Positions 24,986-36,699 of a DNA stretch of 64,000 bases are shown one piece after another. The stretch is taken from contig JANFAH010000002.1 of the NCBI GenBank assembly GCA_024663395.1, positions 2,542,001 through 2,606,000 on the forward strand, in the 5' to 3' direction. The position numbers were made by a program, and so were the translations under genes. Within the stretch, counting starts at the first letter, position 1. Every line of letters begins with the position of its first letter. Below the pieces are notes generated by a model, which made no database searches, was not told the origin of the DNA, and saw nothing but the letters and a program-made list of their open reading frames with translations. This DNA comes from Pisolithus tinctorius. Lineage: Eukaryota > Basidiomycota > Agaricomycetes > Boletales > Pisolithaceae.

Positions 24986-25291
24986 GGGCCGCTCAAAGTT
25001 GCTAGAGGTTCGGCTAATTCCTCGGGTGTTTGTCGGGTGTTTGTGGTGAGTTTCGGCTGAGAATATCAGTATTCAAACTCCGACTGCTCTCGTCTAATCA
25101 GAATATTGATCATCATTTAGTATGCATCCCCATTCCCCCCCATGTATACATGTGCTTTGTATTCACACTACAATAGTATGTAGTAGTACATATGAATGTG
25201 GATGTTTGTCTTCTTTGCTATCAGTTCATTATCACTTGTTAGATCTCTCTGTTGATAAGCATGCACGCTTTTCGGCGGAGTTTGAATCTCC
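24986..25291 (+). repeat. Left 306-bp arm of palindrome
   Basis: Perfect reverse complement of 25342-25647, including a run of seven C residues matched by seven G residues. Confidence 0.9.
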
Positions 25292-25341
25292 GGTCGGAGC
25301 TTAAATATTCGCTCACAAACTCACAACTCAACCGGGCGAAT

Positions 25342-25647
25342 GGAGATTCAAACTCCGCCGAAAAGCGTGCATGCTTATCAACAGAGAGATCTAACAAGTG
25401 ATAATGAACTGATAGCAAAGAAGACAAACATCCACATTCATATGTACTACTACATACTATTGTAGTGTGAATACAAAGCACATGTATACATGGGGGGGAA
25501 TGGGGATGCATACTAAATGATGATCAATATTCTGATTAGACGAGAGCAGTCGGAGTTTGAATACTGATATTCTCAGCCGAAACTCACCACAAACACCCGA
25601 CAAACACCCGAGGAATTAGCCGAACCTCTAGCAACTTTGAGCGGCCC
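25342..25647 (-). repeat. Right 306-bp arm of palindrome
   Basis: Partner of 24986-25291; the loop is 25292-25341. Confidence 0.9.
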
Positions 25648-25676
25648 TATTATTTCGTACAAGTAATGATGCAAAG

Positions 25677-27455
25677 TTACCCGTCTTCGGGGTCAGAATC
25701 ACCAAATAAACATGGTCCGTCGTAAACCATATCCACGCTTTTCTCTGGAGAAACCTCAGATGTCCGACATTCCAATTCGTTCAGCGAGTGATCTTCCATC
25801 ATTCGTGTCCCATCTCCTTCTTCAGTGGGTCCATTTTTCTTCAGGTAGGGAGGCCAGCTTTGCAACGGTGAGGACAGGTTGACGTCAATATCGAAAGTGT
25901 TCAGATCGTGCGCCAAGGCATCCTCAAGAGGCTTGTGAACCGAACCAAACCGAAACGCAGTCCTAGAGAGGGAGTAATCATTATCTCCGAAGTACTGATT
26001 AGACCCGACCGCCGTGTCCTTCGGTGAAGAGTCTGAAACTGCACCAGTGAAAACGCTGCTGGTGACATTTCTCCCGGTTTTCACGGAGTAACCAACGCCT
26101 TCCCTTCCTTTGGTAAAGTCGATCGGACATTCACTGGATGAAGTTACGTCGGATGTAACCTTCAAACGTTCCACTTGCAGAATCCTTCCAATAGTCGCCC
26201 AGGGATCCGGATCGGAAAGGAAGTCAAGCGGCAGGTGAGTCATAGGGACAATATCTGAATTGTCCTTCACAGGCTGCGTCTCATGAATACAATGTACCCG
26301 GTCAGGGCTGTCGGAAAATTCCAGTCCTCGGAACGTAGGCTGATGTGAAAGGAAGGAAGGCGACAACTCAGGACTTGAGTGGATCTTACTTGCAGAAAAC
26401 TTGTCACTGCTGGTAGAAATACGAGATAAGGGCTGAAAGTGCCCCAAGTCTGACCCGTGCCCCGGATCCTTCGACGGGTGGATGTGTTGTGTTGCCGGGA
26501 GGTAGTGGCCAAACATTATGGACTGCTCGTTAGTGTTAGACCATTCGGTTATAGGACTAGGGGAAGGCCTTGGTGAAGACTCGAATTCCAAGATCATGTC
26601 ACGATCGACATCCATAAAGGAAGAATCGGTGGTGAAGGGAGAAGACCGAGGGAGGGGCGAGAACTGATTACTTCGGGCCCAGGGAGGGCCCAGAGTGGAG
26701 AAAGGTGCCTTCGAGTTTCTTCTCTCGGTATGCCCACCGTCACGGAAATTCAGGGAAGCCATCCCCTCGTCTGTATTATTGTTTTCTGGTCGCTGTAAAT
26801 GCTCGGTATCAAAAGGAGAATCCTGTGAAGAGACACACGAGGACTGTTTAGCCAATATATTCTTGCCCGAGATCAAGAAGTACTTGGTCGTTAGTTCCAT
26901 ATTCATCAGAACTGTCGTTGGCCGTTTTCGCGCCCCCGCAGGGCACTGTGTCCTTGTGAGTAACCGCTTGAGCACCAACCAGATCTGGTAGTTGAAGTAT
27001 CCGATCGATAGCAGCTCGGATCGACATGTCTAACACCACAGATCCTTAGCGCCGACAAGGATTCGGAAACACAGAAGCATACGATCCGACGTATCCAATG
27101 CAGAGAGCACTTTGGATGGTCGTTTTCGGCCGTTCTCGTTATCAGAAGACGACGTATAATACTGATTGAGGGGGACATGTTGAGACCTTCTAGTGTTATG
27201 GGGTGCGTGGGCGAGAGATATCTCGGACAGCAAAGAAGCTGAACGCGATGGACCGGAATTACGACGATCCCCAGGACTACGGTGTCCTAGAGCATTCGCT
27301 AGACGTTGTTTTACAAAGTGTCGTTTTTGTGCACGGCCAGCTGCGTCCTTTGTCTTCGCACGTACTGCATTTCTAGGCGTCGTGCTTTAACTCTGATAAT
27401 GTGAGTAGCAGGTCCAGTCAAACCTTTTTCCTCCCATATAGTTAGCACCGACCAT
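25677..27455 (-). CDS. Ser/Pro-rich low-complexity protein, function unknown
   Basis: Start ATG at 27455 (MVGANYMGGK). A roughly 38-bp intron joins to STTPRNAVRAKTKDAAGR, a basic N-terminus. The second exon carries RSASLLSEISLAHAP and NENGRKRPSKVLSALDTSD. An intron gtatgc..ctaag joins to RSVVLDMSIRAAIDRILQLP, a short amphipathic helix, and another intron (gtactt..aacag) leads to the long last exon (about 390 codons). That exon is Ser/Pro/Asp-rich, with repeated SP motifs, and ends FGDSDPEDG at 25677. It is probably a disordered regulatory protein; no domain recognised. It is divergent from the DENN-domain gene, with 185 bp between the starts, and its 3' end lies 29 bp from the palindromic element. 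Confidence 0.6.
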
Positions 27456-27640
27456 GGTTGCTGATTGGCAGTTGAGTTGGTGGTCAAATGATGATGGTGG
27501 CTGCTACGTAATTGATTCCGATACCATAATAACAAATATGACCGTAAGCATGCTTCCACCTTCCTCGCCTGCTGGCCCAACCATCACCCTGACGTTCCCC
27601 ACGGCCTTCCGAGTGCCCACCCATCCATCTTGCACTACTA
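27456..27640. promoter_or_regulatory. Shared divergent promoter region
   Basis: 185 bp separate the ATG of the Ser/Pro-rich gene (minus strand) from the ATG of the DENN gene (plus strand), so both promoters must overlap here or reach into the neighbouring gene. No clear TATA box. Confidence 0.45.
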
Positions 27641-29804
27641 ATGACGCTGGAGTTTGATGCAAAAGAAAATCTCCAGGAACAGGACATTGGTTTGTACTAC
27701 TCGCCAAGCACTTTGACTTTCTCGGACGCAGAAACATCGAGTGCAGTTTCGCTCTCTCGGCAAGCCTCCCAAGTTCATCTCGAGTTGTCCTTGACACCAT
27801 ACCATGCTCTTGCCCATCTGAAATCAACATCCACGTCCAACGTGATGGAGTTTCACGATGAGAAACGCGAGTCTCACCAACGGACGCTTTCACGATCACG
27901 CAGTTTTTCCCTTCTAATGCAGAACGGTGGCGGGCAGAAGAGCACGGAAGTCGGTTCATTTGATTTCCCGCATGATAAGGTTTTGAAGATGCGACAGTGG
28001 GTACTCGCTTTCGCCGTAGGTAAGACTGCTCCTGTCATATACCTCCTGAACCGCAGACCGTTTCAATATTGTAGTTGATTTCGACCTTGATCTCGGACCT
28101 GTTGTTCGATCCGTATGCCCCCCTGTATATCTATCACCCTCCGAAACAGAGAACATGTCTGTCGTATCGTTTATCCCGGCTTCTAATCGAACTGATGACA
28201 CGCAAAAGTGCCTTTTCTGCTTTTCCGGACTCGCTGCAATTCGATCAAGGGACAGAGGTTCACTCGTTTAGGATAAGAGTATTCCCAGACTCTCTTCATA
28301 CACCTTGTCAGGATTCTTTCAAGAGGCCGGAGCCACTGGATGGCTTCATGTATGGCTTTTCATACTTCAGCCAAAAACGAGATTCGAACTCCAAACGCGG
28401 GTATCGACAGGTATCAGGGCATCTTCTCTGATATGAACTTGGCCGAATATTTACCATTAACTCAGTCTTCATTGGTGCTTCTAACGCATCATCAATACCC
28501 AGCCTTCTTCACGAGCGTAGTCTCAAAGCTTGGGCCCCTTTTTCAAAACCACGGCATTACTATGTTGGAAACAGGGTGTCACAACGTTGCAAATTGGTGC
28601 GTACACGGGAAAGCCGTCCATTAGATCCCGCTGATACCCTCTGTTAAAGCAAGGCCGAGCCCGTCGCCAGGCTCCACTCTCGAGCTCGGTTTCCTAGGAT
28701 CTGTGCTCCACGTTGAACTGCCAACGAGCATTGATAGTCAGCAGCTCGTTGAAACTGCCTCTTTTGGAGGAGGATTCGATCCTACAGAGCATGTCAGTCT
28801 GCTCTTTGTTCTCGCTGATGCATAAGTTGACTGGTGTTTAGTTGCTGGCATCATCAGTGCCCCTCTACCCTCCTTCTATCAACTTGTTTGAAGCTTCGTT
28901 GTCCCATCTGTGGTCTGTCTGGGAGTGTTTAATATTATGTGAGCCCATATTGGTCTACGGCCCTTCGCCTTCCATGACAAGCCAGGCTGTCTGGTGGCTG
29001 CGCGATCTTATACGCCCCGTGTGTATTCTTTCGAACTCGAACCATTTTTGAGAGATGACCGTTTGGGTAGATTCCATTGGCGGCAGATATCCGACCATAC
29101 TTTACCATTCATGACAGAGACCATGCATTACTGGTAAACAAGTCTCCCCCCAAAACGGGTTTAGTCATTGGTGTCACAAATCCGTTCTTTGAAAAGTCGT
29201 GTACTCATTGGCCCCATGTTTTGAGCGTGGGACGGAAAACAAGGTGAGCTTCTCGGGCCAAAAAGAAGTCGAGACTCAGATTTAAGGTTATCGTCAGACC
29301 AGGTACCACGGTTGTCGCTGGTCCCAGTGCGGGATGGACGACTAAAACTCATCGGCGGTACATCTCCAAAGATCGTCAACTACTGAAACGTCTTGAAAAG
29401 GCGTGCACCTCGAGCACGTTGGACAGTAAGTATTTCGAATATATAGCCGCGAGTACACGGATGTATGCGCTTCTTTTTTTTTTGCAGGAATGCAAGCTTC
29501 GTTGGAATTGCGAAGACATTTTTGTTCCCGCACCAATGCCGTTCTCGTGCCATTGAATCGTTATCTCAACACTCTCATACCATCGCCAGCGGAACGTAAT
29601 ACGACTCTTTGTCTCCGCCGACTGAAACCATTCAATACCGCCGAGTTCTTTTCGTCATTGAGGTCGAGTCCCTCTGCCCTGCCTTTCAAGTCCTCTTCAA
29701 AACAGAGGGAATTTTATGAGAAGTGGCTAAGGACTCCTGCCTTTGGGCTGTGGTTGGCTCGTCAGGAAGAGGTCGTGCAAGATGCACTGCGACAGAAGAC
29801 ATGA
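27641..29804 (+). CDS. DENN domain protein, DENND6 type
   Basis: DENN-domain proteins are Rab guanine nucleotide exchange factors; the DENND6 branch acts in endosomal recycling in animals. The start MTLEFDAKENLQEQD opens a Ser-rich N-terminus. Then come MRQWVLAFAV and VDFDLDLGPVVRSVCPP with SPSE, and AFSAFPDSLQFDQGTEVHSF, the characteristic upstream DENN signature. Next are SSLVLLTHHQYPAFFTSVVS, a central DENN with SLSHLWSVWECLILCEPILV and WLRDLIRP, and the downstream part DIRPYFTIHDRDHALLV and GLVIGVTNPFFEKSC. The C-terminal helices include RRYISKDRQLLKRLEK and FYEKWLRTPAFGLWLARQ, ending ALRQKT. At least seven short introns. DENND6 assignment rests on these motifs. Confidence 0.8.
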
Positions 29805-30337
29805 AGTGGTAATCTTTGATTGATTAGTACTATCATGTGCTTGTGTGCCCTTGCTGTGTAAATTGTTGATGCACATGGCAAGTGAATGTGCCACAAGTAA
29901 CAAAGAGTGACAAACATGGCCGAGGTTATACATCCAAGAGGGTGCAACGAGTGAGAAAACCCATCTCTGTTTGTTTCCTTTGCCCTGCTGTCGTCATCCT
30001 CACCGCTTCACGGACGCATTCGACATTCTTGTTCGCTGTTAAGCGGTGGTTGTCGGTGTCTACTATCAGCTACTGTCCTGGTTCTCTACAGAACTATATA
30101 ACGGCGGAGGAGTGCGTCGTAGTCACTGTCACTGTATCCATACCTTCCCATGTAAGACGTCTTCCATCTGTCCACGTCACTGATTTTCGTAGCGCGCAAA
30201 AATCCTGTATACGCGCATTTGCTGTCATTGCTGTCTCTGTCGTCGGTTATATTGTCATTTGGGTACTCAACAAATCCTGTCATTCTACCTTCTAGTGCAA
30301 AAGAGTTTCTATTCTCCACGAATTCTGCGTCTGAGTC
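29805..30337. other. Intergenic
   Basis: 533 bp between the DENN gene and the RNA-binding protein gene in the same direction. No coding or RNA feature recognised. Confidence 0.4.
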
Positions 30338-31844
30338 ATGCCTGAGGACGATTTTGACATCTACGGCGAAGACGACGGCTTCGTGTTGCACACAGATGAC
30401 CAGGTAGGTCCTGGTTCACACAGCGCATATAGCCTGCCTGCTGACTTGGAGAAACCGCCCGTGCGCTTCAAGGGTGACCTACTGCAAGACGAGGTCCAGG
30501 TAGAAGAACCTGTCGAAACTGTAGCCACCACTGTTGAGCCATCAACCGGCAACAAGCGTCCCCGGGAGGAGGAAGGACAATACTCTCCCTCGGAGTCACG
30601 TTCTACTCCAGTAAATTCACAAGCCAAGACCGAGCCTACTCAGAACGGCACTGCGAACGGTAATTATAGCCCAGGCATGGCTAACGGTGGACAGATGGGC
30701 GGTGGAGGGGACCCATCTGTGGCGGGTTACGATGCGCTGTATATCGGAGATTTACAATGGGTCCGTTTTGTCCTGTCGATTAGTCCATGTTGGCGTTATT
30801 CTTATCCCTCTTCTTCGTTTTGTTTGTCGTTGTCGGCAGTGGACTACGGATGAGGACCTCCGTCAGGTCGCTCTCAACGTTGGAATGAACGTTGACCACC
30901 GGAACATCACATTTTCAGAGCATAAAGTCAACGGAAAAAGCAAAGGGTGAGGTCATGTGGCCCCTGTTCATACTGGCAGAGGTCCCTTAACGTTGTACAG
31001 AGTTGCATATGTAGAGTGTGGCAACTTCGAAGCTGCCAATGCTATCAAAACGTGGTTTGACAACAAGTAAGTTCCCTCGCAGTCGCTGCCAGAAGTTGTT
31101 CAATGATGTCATCTATTTCCAGCGAGTTTCAGAACAGACGAGTAACAGCAACGCTTACTAATTCTGCACAAGGGAATCCATTCCGCACACTACCGAAAGG
31201 TGAGTCACCCGTCCTTCGCATCACATTAGCAAGAGACATACAACTCCAACCAGAACCACCTCCACGCGAGCAGAGGATGGGACAGCAAAGTGGTGGGACG
31301 GCCTCCGGAGGTGCCGGGACTGGTCGCGGAGGAGGCACATACCGAGGAGGCGGCCCCCAAACGGGCGGCGGGGGTGCACAGAACGTAATGGGTATGCAGC
31401 GTGGTGGAATGATGGGCGGTATGATGCGTGGTGGCATGCCTGCTATGATGGGTAATATGGGAATGGGGGGCATGAACATGCCTATGGGACCGATGGGTGG
31501 TATGGGAATGGGTAATATGGGAATGGGTGGCTTCGGCGGCATGGGTAGTGGCTTTGTCGGAGGACGAGGGGGGATGATTCCCCAAGGCCCTAGAGGAGGT
31601 GGGATGATGGTAGGAAGTAGAGGGGGCATGGGAGGCATGGGAGGCATGGGTATGGGCTTCTAACGATTCGTTGTCTGGCATTGTTCTTATATCCACCCGA
31701 TGTATTTGTATAGGTATGGGAATGGGCGGTGGTGGCCGCGGTGGCTTCAGCATGCAAGGTCACTTCAATCCGGCCTTTATGCAAGGCGGGCAGGGAGGCC
31801 AGTATGCGCCTACCAAGCGCTTCCGAGCAGACGAAAGCAGTTGA
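30338..31844 (+). CDS. CPSF6-like RRM protein with Gly/Met-rich tail
   Basis: Resembles the 68-kDa/CPSF6 subunit of cleavage factor I in mRNA 3'-end processing, expected in the nucleus. The start [15 protein letters not shown] is the family's acidic opening. A single RRM runs from about 30,730 to 31,190: ALYIGDLQW (RNP2), then [22 protein letters not shown] spliced to [19 protein letters not shown] (RNP1), and [20 protein letters not shown]. The tail is rich in Gly, Met and Arg (RGGG and GMGGM repeats, about 31,270-31,660). A final intron with donor gtatgg leads to a last exon [16 protein letters not shown] ending in the basic [10 protein letters not shown], stop TGA 31842-31844. If that intron is retained, translation stops at TAA 31663. 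Confidence 0.8.
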
Positions 31845-32224
31845 AGGTACATAATACTCGCACAGCTCACTGACATGGTAATACTCTACAGCTGAAGTTC
31901 ATATTCTTTTCGTCGAGCTTTATGTATTGATGTAACATATGAGCCTACATAACTTAGATGATATAAAGGTGCCCGTGGAGCATGCAGGAAAATAGATGTG
32001 TGGATACAGCATTGTTGGGTAATGGAACATATGCACAAGATATCAAACAATAGACGCGGTAAGTAGTGATGAATGCGTCTAGACCTATATATCACATTTA
32101 GATATGTAGCTGTGAATTGTGAAATGCAACAAGGTCGACGATTCCACTGGGGGTATCTGTCCTCCGGGAGAAAAGCACGAGTTAGAACGGTCCATGCATA
32201 GCCTAATGAATACCGTAGTATGGT
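31845..32224. other. Convergent 3' intergenic
   Basis: 380 bp between the convergent CPSF6-like and SPT2 genes, AT-richer than the flanking exons. It holds both 3' ends; nothing else seen. Confidence 0.4.
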
Positions 32225-33754
32225 CTAGGCGCGTTTCTCTCTCAACTCCTTCTCGCGCTTCCTCCTGCGTTTCTCTTCTTCGTGGCGTTTCTCTTCTAGC
32301 AAGGCAACGTCATCCTCACGTTTAGCGAGGCGGGAACTAAATACATGAGATCAGGCACGAAACGCCAGTAATGGGATGGGCTAACCTTCTTAGCTCCTCC
32401 TTCATGACAGCACTTGCATCTGCTTCCATATCATCATCGTCACTGTCAATGTCCCTTGTCACATAAGCAGCCCGATCCCTTCCGAATAGTTTCCATATTT
32501 CAGAACGGATAGCATCAGCAGGTGACTCTGCACGCCGCTTAGGCGGAGGGGACGCTGAACGCGACGAAGATTGCGTTCGCTTCTTTGGCAGTACGGGAGT
32601 AGTGACAGGCCTCGAGGCCGACATCGACTTCGGCGGCTGTGGCTTTATCGACGTCGAAGACCCTTTCAAATGGGCAGGCTTTGCCCCAGGAGAGGATGCA
32701 CCCCTAATATCATCCCTCGCCGACTTAGCAGCGGATACACCCGTCTTTGCGGGGATAACAGCTCTAGGCTGAGCTCCGGACGAGGCAGATTTGCCAGCAG
32801 AGGGCACAGTGGCCACCTTTGAAGTCGTCGAGGCTTTCGACGTTGGCTGTGAAGTCGACTCTGCGAAGTGTTACGACAGTCGTGGGAGTGAGCGGGCATG
32901 GAATGCCACTTACTTGCGCTCGACGGCAACGGAGACGCCGCCCCGGAGGCGAGACCCGAGCCCTGGCCACTGGAGGACTGAGAGCTACCGGGAACATGTT
33001 CCATTTTCTTGGACTTTCCAAACCAGTCGTTAAACTCGCGAGCTTCGTCACCGTCGAGTACGCTATGCTTGGCTTTTGCTCTGTCCTGGAGAATTTCGTC
33101 GATAGTCCTCGTGTCTCGCTTGTTCACGTTCAGCTTCGTGAGAGTGTTGGGCAACGATGCAAGTCGTTCCTTCACTGACTGCGCACTAGACCCAGAGTCG
33201 GCAGAAGGGGCTGACGTGGCGTCAATGGCTCCCCCTGGCAGTGGTCTGCCTGCCTTTCTGTAGCCCGCCGTAGTTGAAGAGCGTTTAGCGGAATACGAGC
33301 GCCGCATTTCAGCCTCGAGTCTGCGTTGCCGCTTCTCCTCCCTTGTAAGCGCCATAGCAGGTGAGCCGGAACGCGAGTTACCCTCGTCGTCCGATGGGAG
33401 TCTGCGTTTTCGGATCTCGTCTTTCGCCGTTCCGTTAGAGGTCGGCCATTTGGTTTTCTTCGGTCCATATAGCAATGCGTTTCTAGCCTCCTCTTCTCGG
33501 CGTGCTGCCTCCGCCCCCAGCCGTGCTAAGTCAGCCGCTCGTTTCGCCTCCAATTCCTGCTGTTTCTTCTCCTCCTCGAAGTGTTTCTTGCGTAGCTTAT
33601 CTTGTTCCTCTCTTTCCTTCCGTAAACATTCTTCCTGCTTCTTCCGTTTCATTTCCTCGTTTCGTTGGCGCTCGAGTAATGCAGTTTGGGCAGCGCTCTG
33701 TGCCTCTTTAGTCTGCGAGGCACTTAGTGCCATTAAAGTTTCCCAACGGGTCAT
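32225..33754 (-). CDS. SPT2: SPT2 chromatin protein (histone H3-H4 chaperone)
   Basis: Nuclear factor that binds histones H3-H4 and DNA during transcription. The start at 33754 (MTRWETLMALSASQTKEA) matches the family's short N-terminal motif. A long charged coiled coil follows (ERQRNEEMKRKKQEECLRKE onward, about 33,700-33,480), then KTKWPTSNGTAKDEIRKRR, then a Ser/Pro-rich linker. The C-terminal SPT2 domain has IRSEIWKLFGRDRAAYVTRD, acidic DIDSDDDDMEADASAVMKEE, and a last exon RLAKREDDVALLEEKRHEEE ending in basic KRRRKREKELREKRA, stop TAG 32225-32227. The order matches yeast and animal SPT2. A degraded copy of its first exon lies at about 36.8-36.9 kb. Confidence 0.85.
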
Positions 33755-34072
33755 GGAGATCGATAACTGTCCTACCCAGGACACCAGAAACCGGAGTGGA
33801 CTGTGGTGAGGTAGGGGGGTCTCGAGGACAAGGGATGCGATGCCAGCGGAGTGCTTTGGTCCACTTTATGAGACTGATGGCAGTGCACCCTTTATTTGTT
33901 GTTGTTTGACACTGCATGAGCGAACTTCCCGGAACAACCGCAAGTAGTGGAGATCACACTGATCGGCCGCAGTGGACAGGTCGTTGGATTCGTAAATGCG
34001 TATATATCCAATAGATATACAGCCTATCTATCGTGCTGGAAATGGTAAAAATTCGAGGGATTTCGCAAGTCA
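33755..34072. other. Intergenic between SPT2 and MFS1
   Basis: 318 bp. The stretch around 34,020-34,050 (ctatctatcgtgctgga) recurs at about 38,025-38,045 downstream of MFS2, marking one edge of the duplicated segment. Confidence 0.5.
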
Positions 34073-35862
34073 TTACTTTCCCCATAACCTTCGGGGTAAA
34101 AGAAGGGATACTCCAATGCCAATGACGACGATGACGAGGAGGTAGTAGTACACGAACCACGCGTGGGATGGCGTCTCGATCGAGAGCGAGAATATCGACG
34201 TTGCAGATGCAGGTCCAATGCTTCGCATGATTGAAACCAACACCTGAGCGAGTCCGTTGGTCGCACCAAGGCAACCGCGGTTGGGAGACGCAGCTGCAAT
34301 ATAGATGAGTATGCAAGCTGTACCGACGTGTCAGTACCGTTGTTACTGGTCCATTTCGTTTGAGTGACTCACAAAAACCAAGGTTTAAAAGCACGCAGCA
34401 TGCAATCTGAACGCCAATCACACACCAAACTGCCCAATTCAACCCATATGCTCTTGCCAGGGCATTGATCACCGGGCACGTCAGGACAAATGGAATGCCA
34501 CATAGCACCGCAACAGTGTAGATGGCTTTGGAACCAAACCGATCATGCAAGCTTGCAAAGAAAAACATCTGGAAAAGCCCGCTTAAGGTGCCATAAGCTG
34601 CAAGTATGTTGCCGATTTGAGGTGGATCGAGACCAAGACCACCGAGTTCAATGGGGGTTGCATAGAACAATGGTTGCACCGCGCGGAATGCAATATCAAT
34701 AGTCGACAAAGCAGCATAATTTCCTGCGGCGATTAACACCCGAGGAATTAAAAGGGCGCGAAGAGGCAGCGGCTTATTCTCGTCGTTTTCACCGGCGGTG
34801 AGCATCCCAGTGGAGGACTTGGGTGACTCAAAACCTGCCTTATCAAAGCTTCGCGAGCAAAATTTCGATTGCATCAGTTGTCTAAGGGAAACGCTATTTG
34901 GTAGAGTCTTGAATTTTACATGACAGCATATTCAATGAACAGGCAAACTGCATCACTACGTCACGCACCTCTCTCAGGAATAAAGACGTCACTATCCAAG
35001 CGATCGCCGTGAAAGTCGCTGGTATTGCGCATGCAAGGAAGTAAGGGTACTCTCTCAAAAATTTCACGTGCCCGAACACGTTGGGAAAACGATCGGCAGG
35101 GCGAACGAAGAAGCCTCCAATCAAGGGACTGAGGACATAGCATCAATGCGCGGATCACACACCCTAAGTGGTGGCGTACCCTAGCGTGCTGCCACTCGAC
35201 CAAGCGATTGGCGTGTAAGCATAAGCCTGTGCCAGGTTCGTCTCATCGGTGATTTCCACTATCATACTCTTCGCGGCGCCAATATTACCGTTCAGAGCGC
35301 CAGTAATGGAACGGCTGTAATATGCATGAGAAGTTTGAGCAAATATGGGTGCGAGCCAGGCAGAATTACTGACCTCAGCACCAGACCAACGAAAGTCTTT
35401 GATAAACCAAAGCAATACATCGAAAGGGATAAACCAAAAAGGCCCGTCAGAAGGACGGGCTTCCGACCAATGTGGTCAGATACCCGGCTCCAATGAAAGA
35501 CGGTGAGAGCCTGCGTAGCAAAGAACAAGGAGTGCTGCGATCGCCTCAGTTCAGTGCAAGGATCTCGTATATCGAGTTAGGGAGACACTCACCAGGAGTC
35601 CGACGTAGAACCCGACCTTGGTTTCGTCTCCACGGGTGACGCCAATATCTCGGATTAACTGTAACACGTTGTCAATCACACAGCACATACCCGACGATCA
35701 ACATACCTGAGGAGCGAGAGGCGATATGAGTTGGGAGGTGAGGGGTTCGGACAGTTGTAGGAAAAGTATAATACTGAACTGACGCCATGGCAAAGGGGTC
35801 CTGCGCCGCTTTTGCTCTTGAACGTGCAACAAGGGAGTCTCTTCGTCTACTGCGTGTGTCAT
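34073..35862 (-). CDS. MFS transporter (MFS1)
   Basis: Membrane transporter of the major facilitator superfamily, DHA1/ZIFL-like type with about 12 helices; substrate unknown. The start MTHAVDEETPLLH (ATG 35862) contains the DEETPLL dileucine-type vacuole-sorting motif seen in this group. Then LPWRQFSIILFLQLSEPLTS begins helix 1. The MFS signature between helices 2 and 3 is HWSRVSDHIGRKPVLL (about 35,490-35,440), followed by GALNGNIGAAKSMIVEITDE, AWSSGSTLGPLIGG and RFPNVF. The C-terminal half includes LGLDPPQIGNILAAYG, then SIMRSIGPASATSIFSLS, and ends SLLLPRRLWGK with TAA 34073-34075. It is the paralogue of MFS2, offset by about 4.08 kb in the same orientation. Confidence 0.85.
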
Positions 35863-36299
35863 GGAAGTGGGTGAAAGAGTTACAAGAAAGTGAACATTCG
35901 TCGGTACGGTACTCTGGCATCTCTATACAGGGCCACTCGAGCAGTTATCACTGTCCAATCGTCGTCCTATTCTTGTTCCAGCTCAAACCTGCGCATCACA
36001 GAGGACTGGAGAAGCTCGAGGATTGCATTTGCGATTTGTTGGCAATTCGCCCTCAGCGTTCCGACTGCCTGTTTTCGTCAGCACATGACATACAGGGAAC
36101 AAGGTCGTCGTACAGTGCAATACGTACGTCGTAAGTATCAATCATGTCGTAGCTGACAGCAGGTTGCTTGCTTTGTTGCTATGAGTGTGCGGTCATGCAC
36201 ACCTCCAATGCGGTGTTATTTGTCCGTCCCCAATTCCGCGCCACCTTAAAAGTGTGGTTTAAACAAGACTCTAATGATGCAAATATAGTCACGATCTCA

Positions 36300-36530
36300 C
36301 GGTCTATCAGCTGTTGTTCATTCAACTCACCCACGTGCGTTCCAACCGAAACAAGGCACTTCAGGAAACGTCGCAGAGCACTGGTCCACGTCTCCGCGGC
36401 GAACCTACCGCGTCTCGATTTCGACCTGCAGGAAGCCCACAGAGTACCGGTAAGGCTGTTCCAGCACTCACAATCGAAGCCAAGGGGAAACAGACACTTT
36501 GGAACGTATCCCCGAAGTAAATAGTGGGCT
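36300..36530 (+). pseudogene. Relic of the small Ser-rich gene at 40,380
   Basis: Matches the 5' region of the gene at 40380-41375 at DNA level, for example ACAAGGC followed by GAGCACTGGTCC. The reading frame is broken: one frame has NKALQETSQSTGPRLRGEP against NKALPAIPSSTGPRAGREP in the intact copy, but its ATG is lost and downstream exons are missing. Position relative to MFS1 equals that of the intact gene relative to MFS2. Confidence 0.65.
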
Positions 36531-36699
36531 CCCACTTGTGTTCCGTGTTTTCCAGAAGCGGACATTCTGCCACTGGCACATCTAAGTATATCGAAAGCGA
36601 TAACGTGGTCAGTGTATGCAGTTTCCTATATCGCCAACATTCTTACCTGAGACCCCTGATAGTTTTCCTGCCGAATCCCTGTGCTTCCAGTCAGCCTAC

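Larger units (their letters stand above)
24986..25647. mobile_element. Perfect long-palindrome element (MITE or foldback type)
   Basis: A 662-bp element consisting of two 306-bp arms (24986-25291 and 25342-25647) that are, base by base, perfect reverse complements around a 50-nt loop. TA dinucleotides flank both ends (24984-24985 and 25648-25649), as left by Tc1/mariner-type insertion. The termini are GGGCCGCTCAAAGTTG. A tandem cgggtgtttgt pair sits near each end, and shorter inverted motifs (attcaaactccg and cggagtttgaat) lie inside each arm. No transposase is encoded; the 60-codon frame read in each arm is simply the mirrored sequence. Classification as a MITE is inferred from structure. 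Confidence 0.8.

Noticed and set aside
25122..25511. Two mirrored frames beginning MHPHSPPCIHV
   Set aside because: They are the same sequence read from the two arms of the palindrome, without domain, splice sites or upstream context.
31129..31753. Long reverse-strand proline- and histidine-rich frames
   Set aside because: They are the antisense of the Gly/Met repeat of the CPSF6-like gene; repeat codons keep all frames open.
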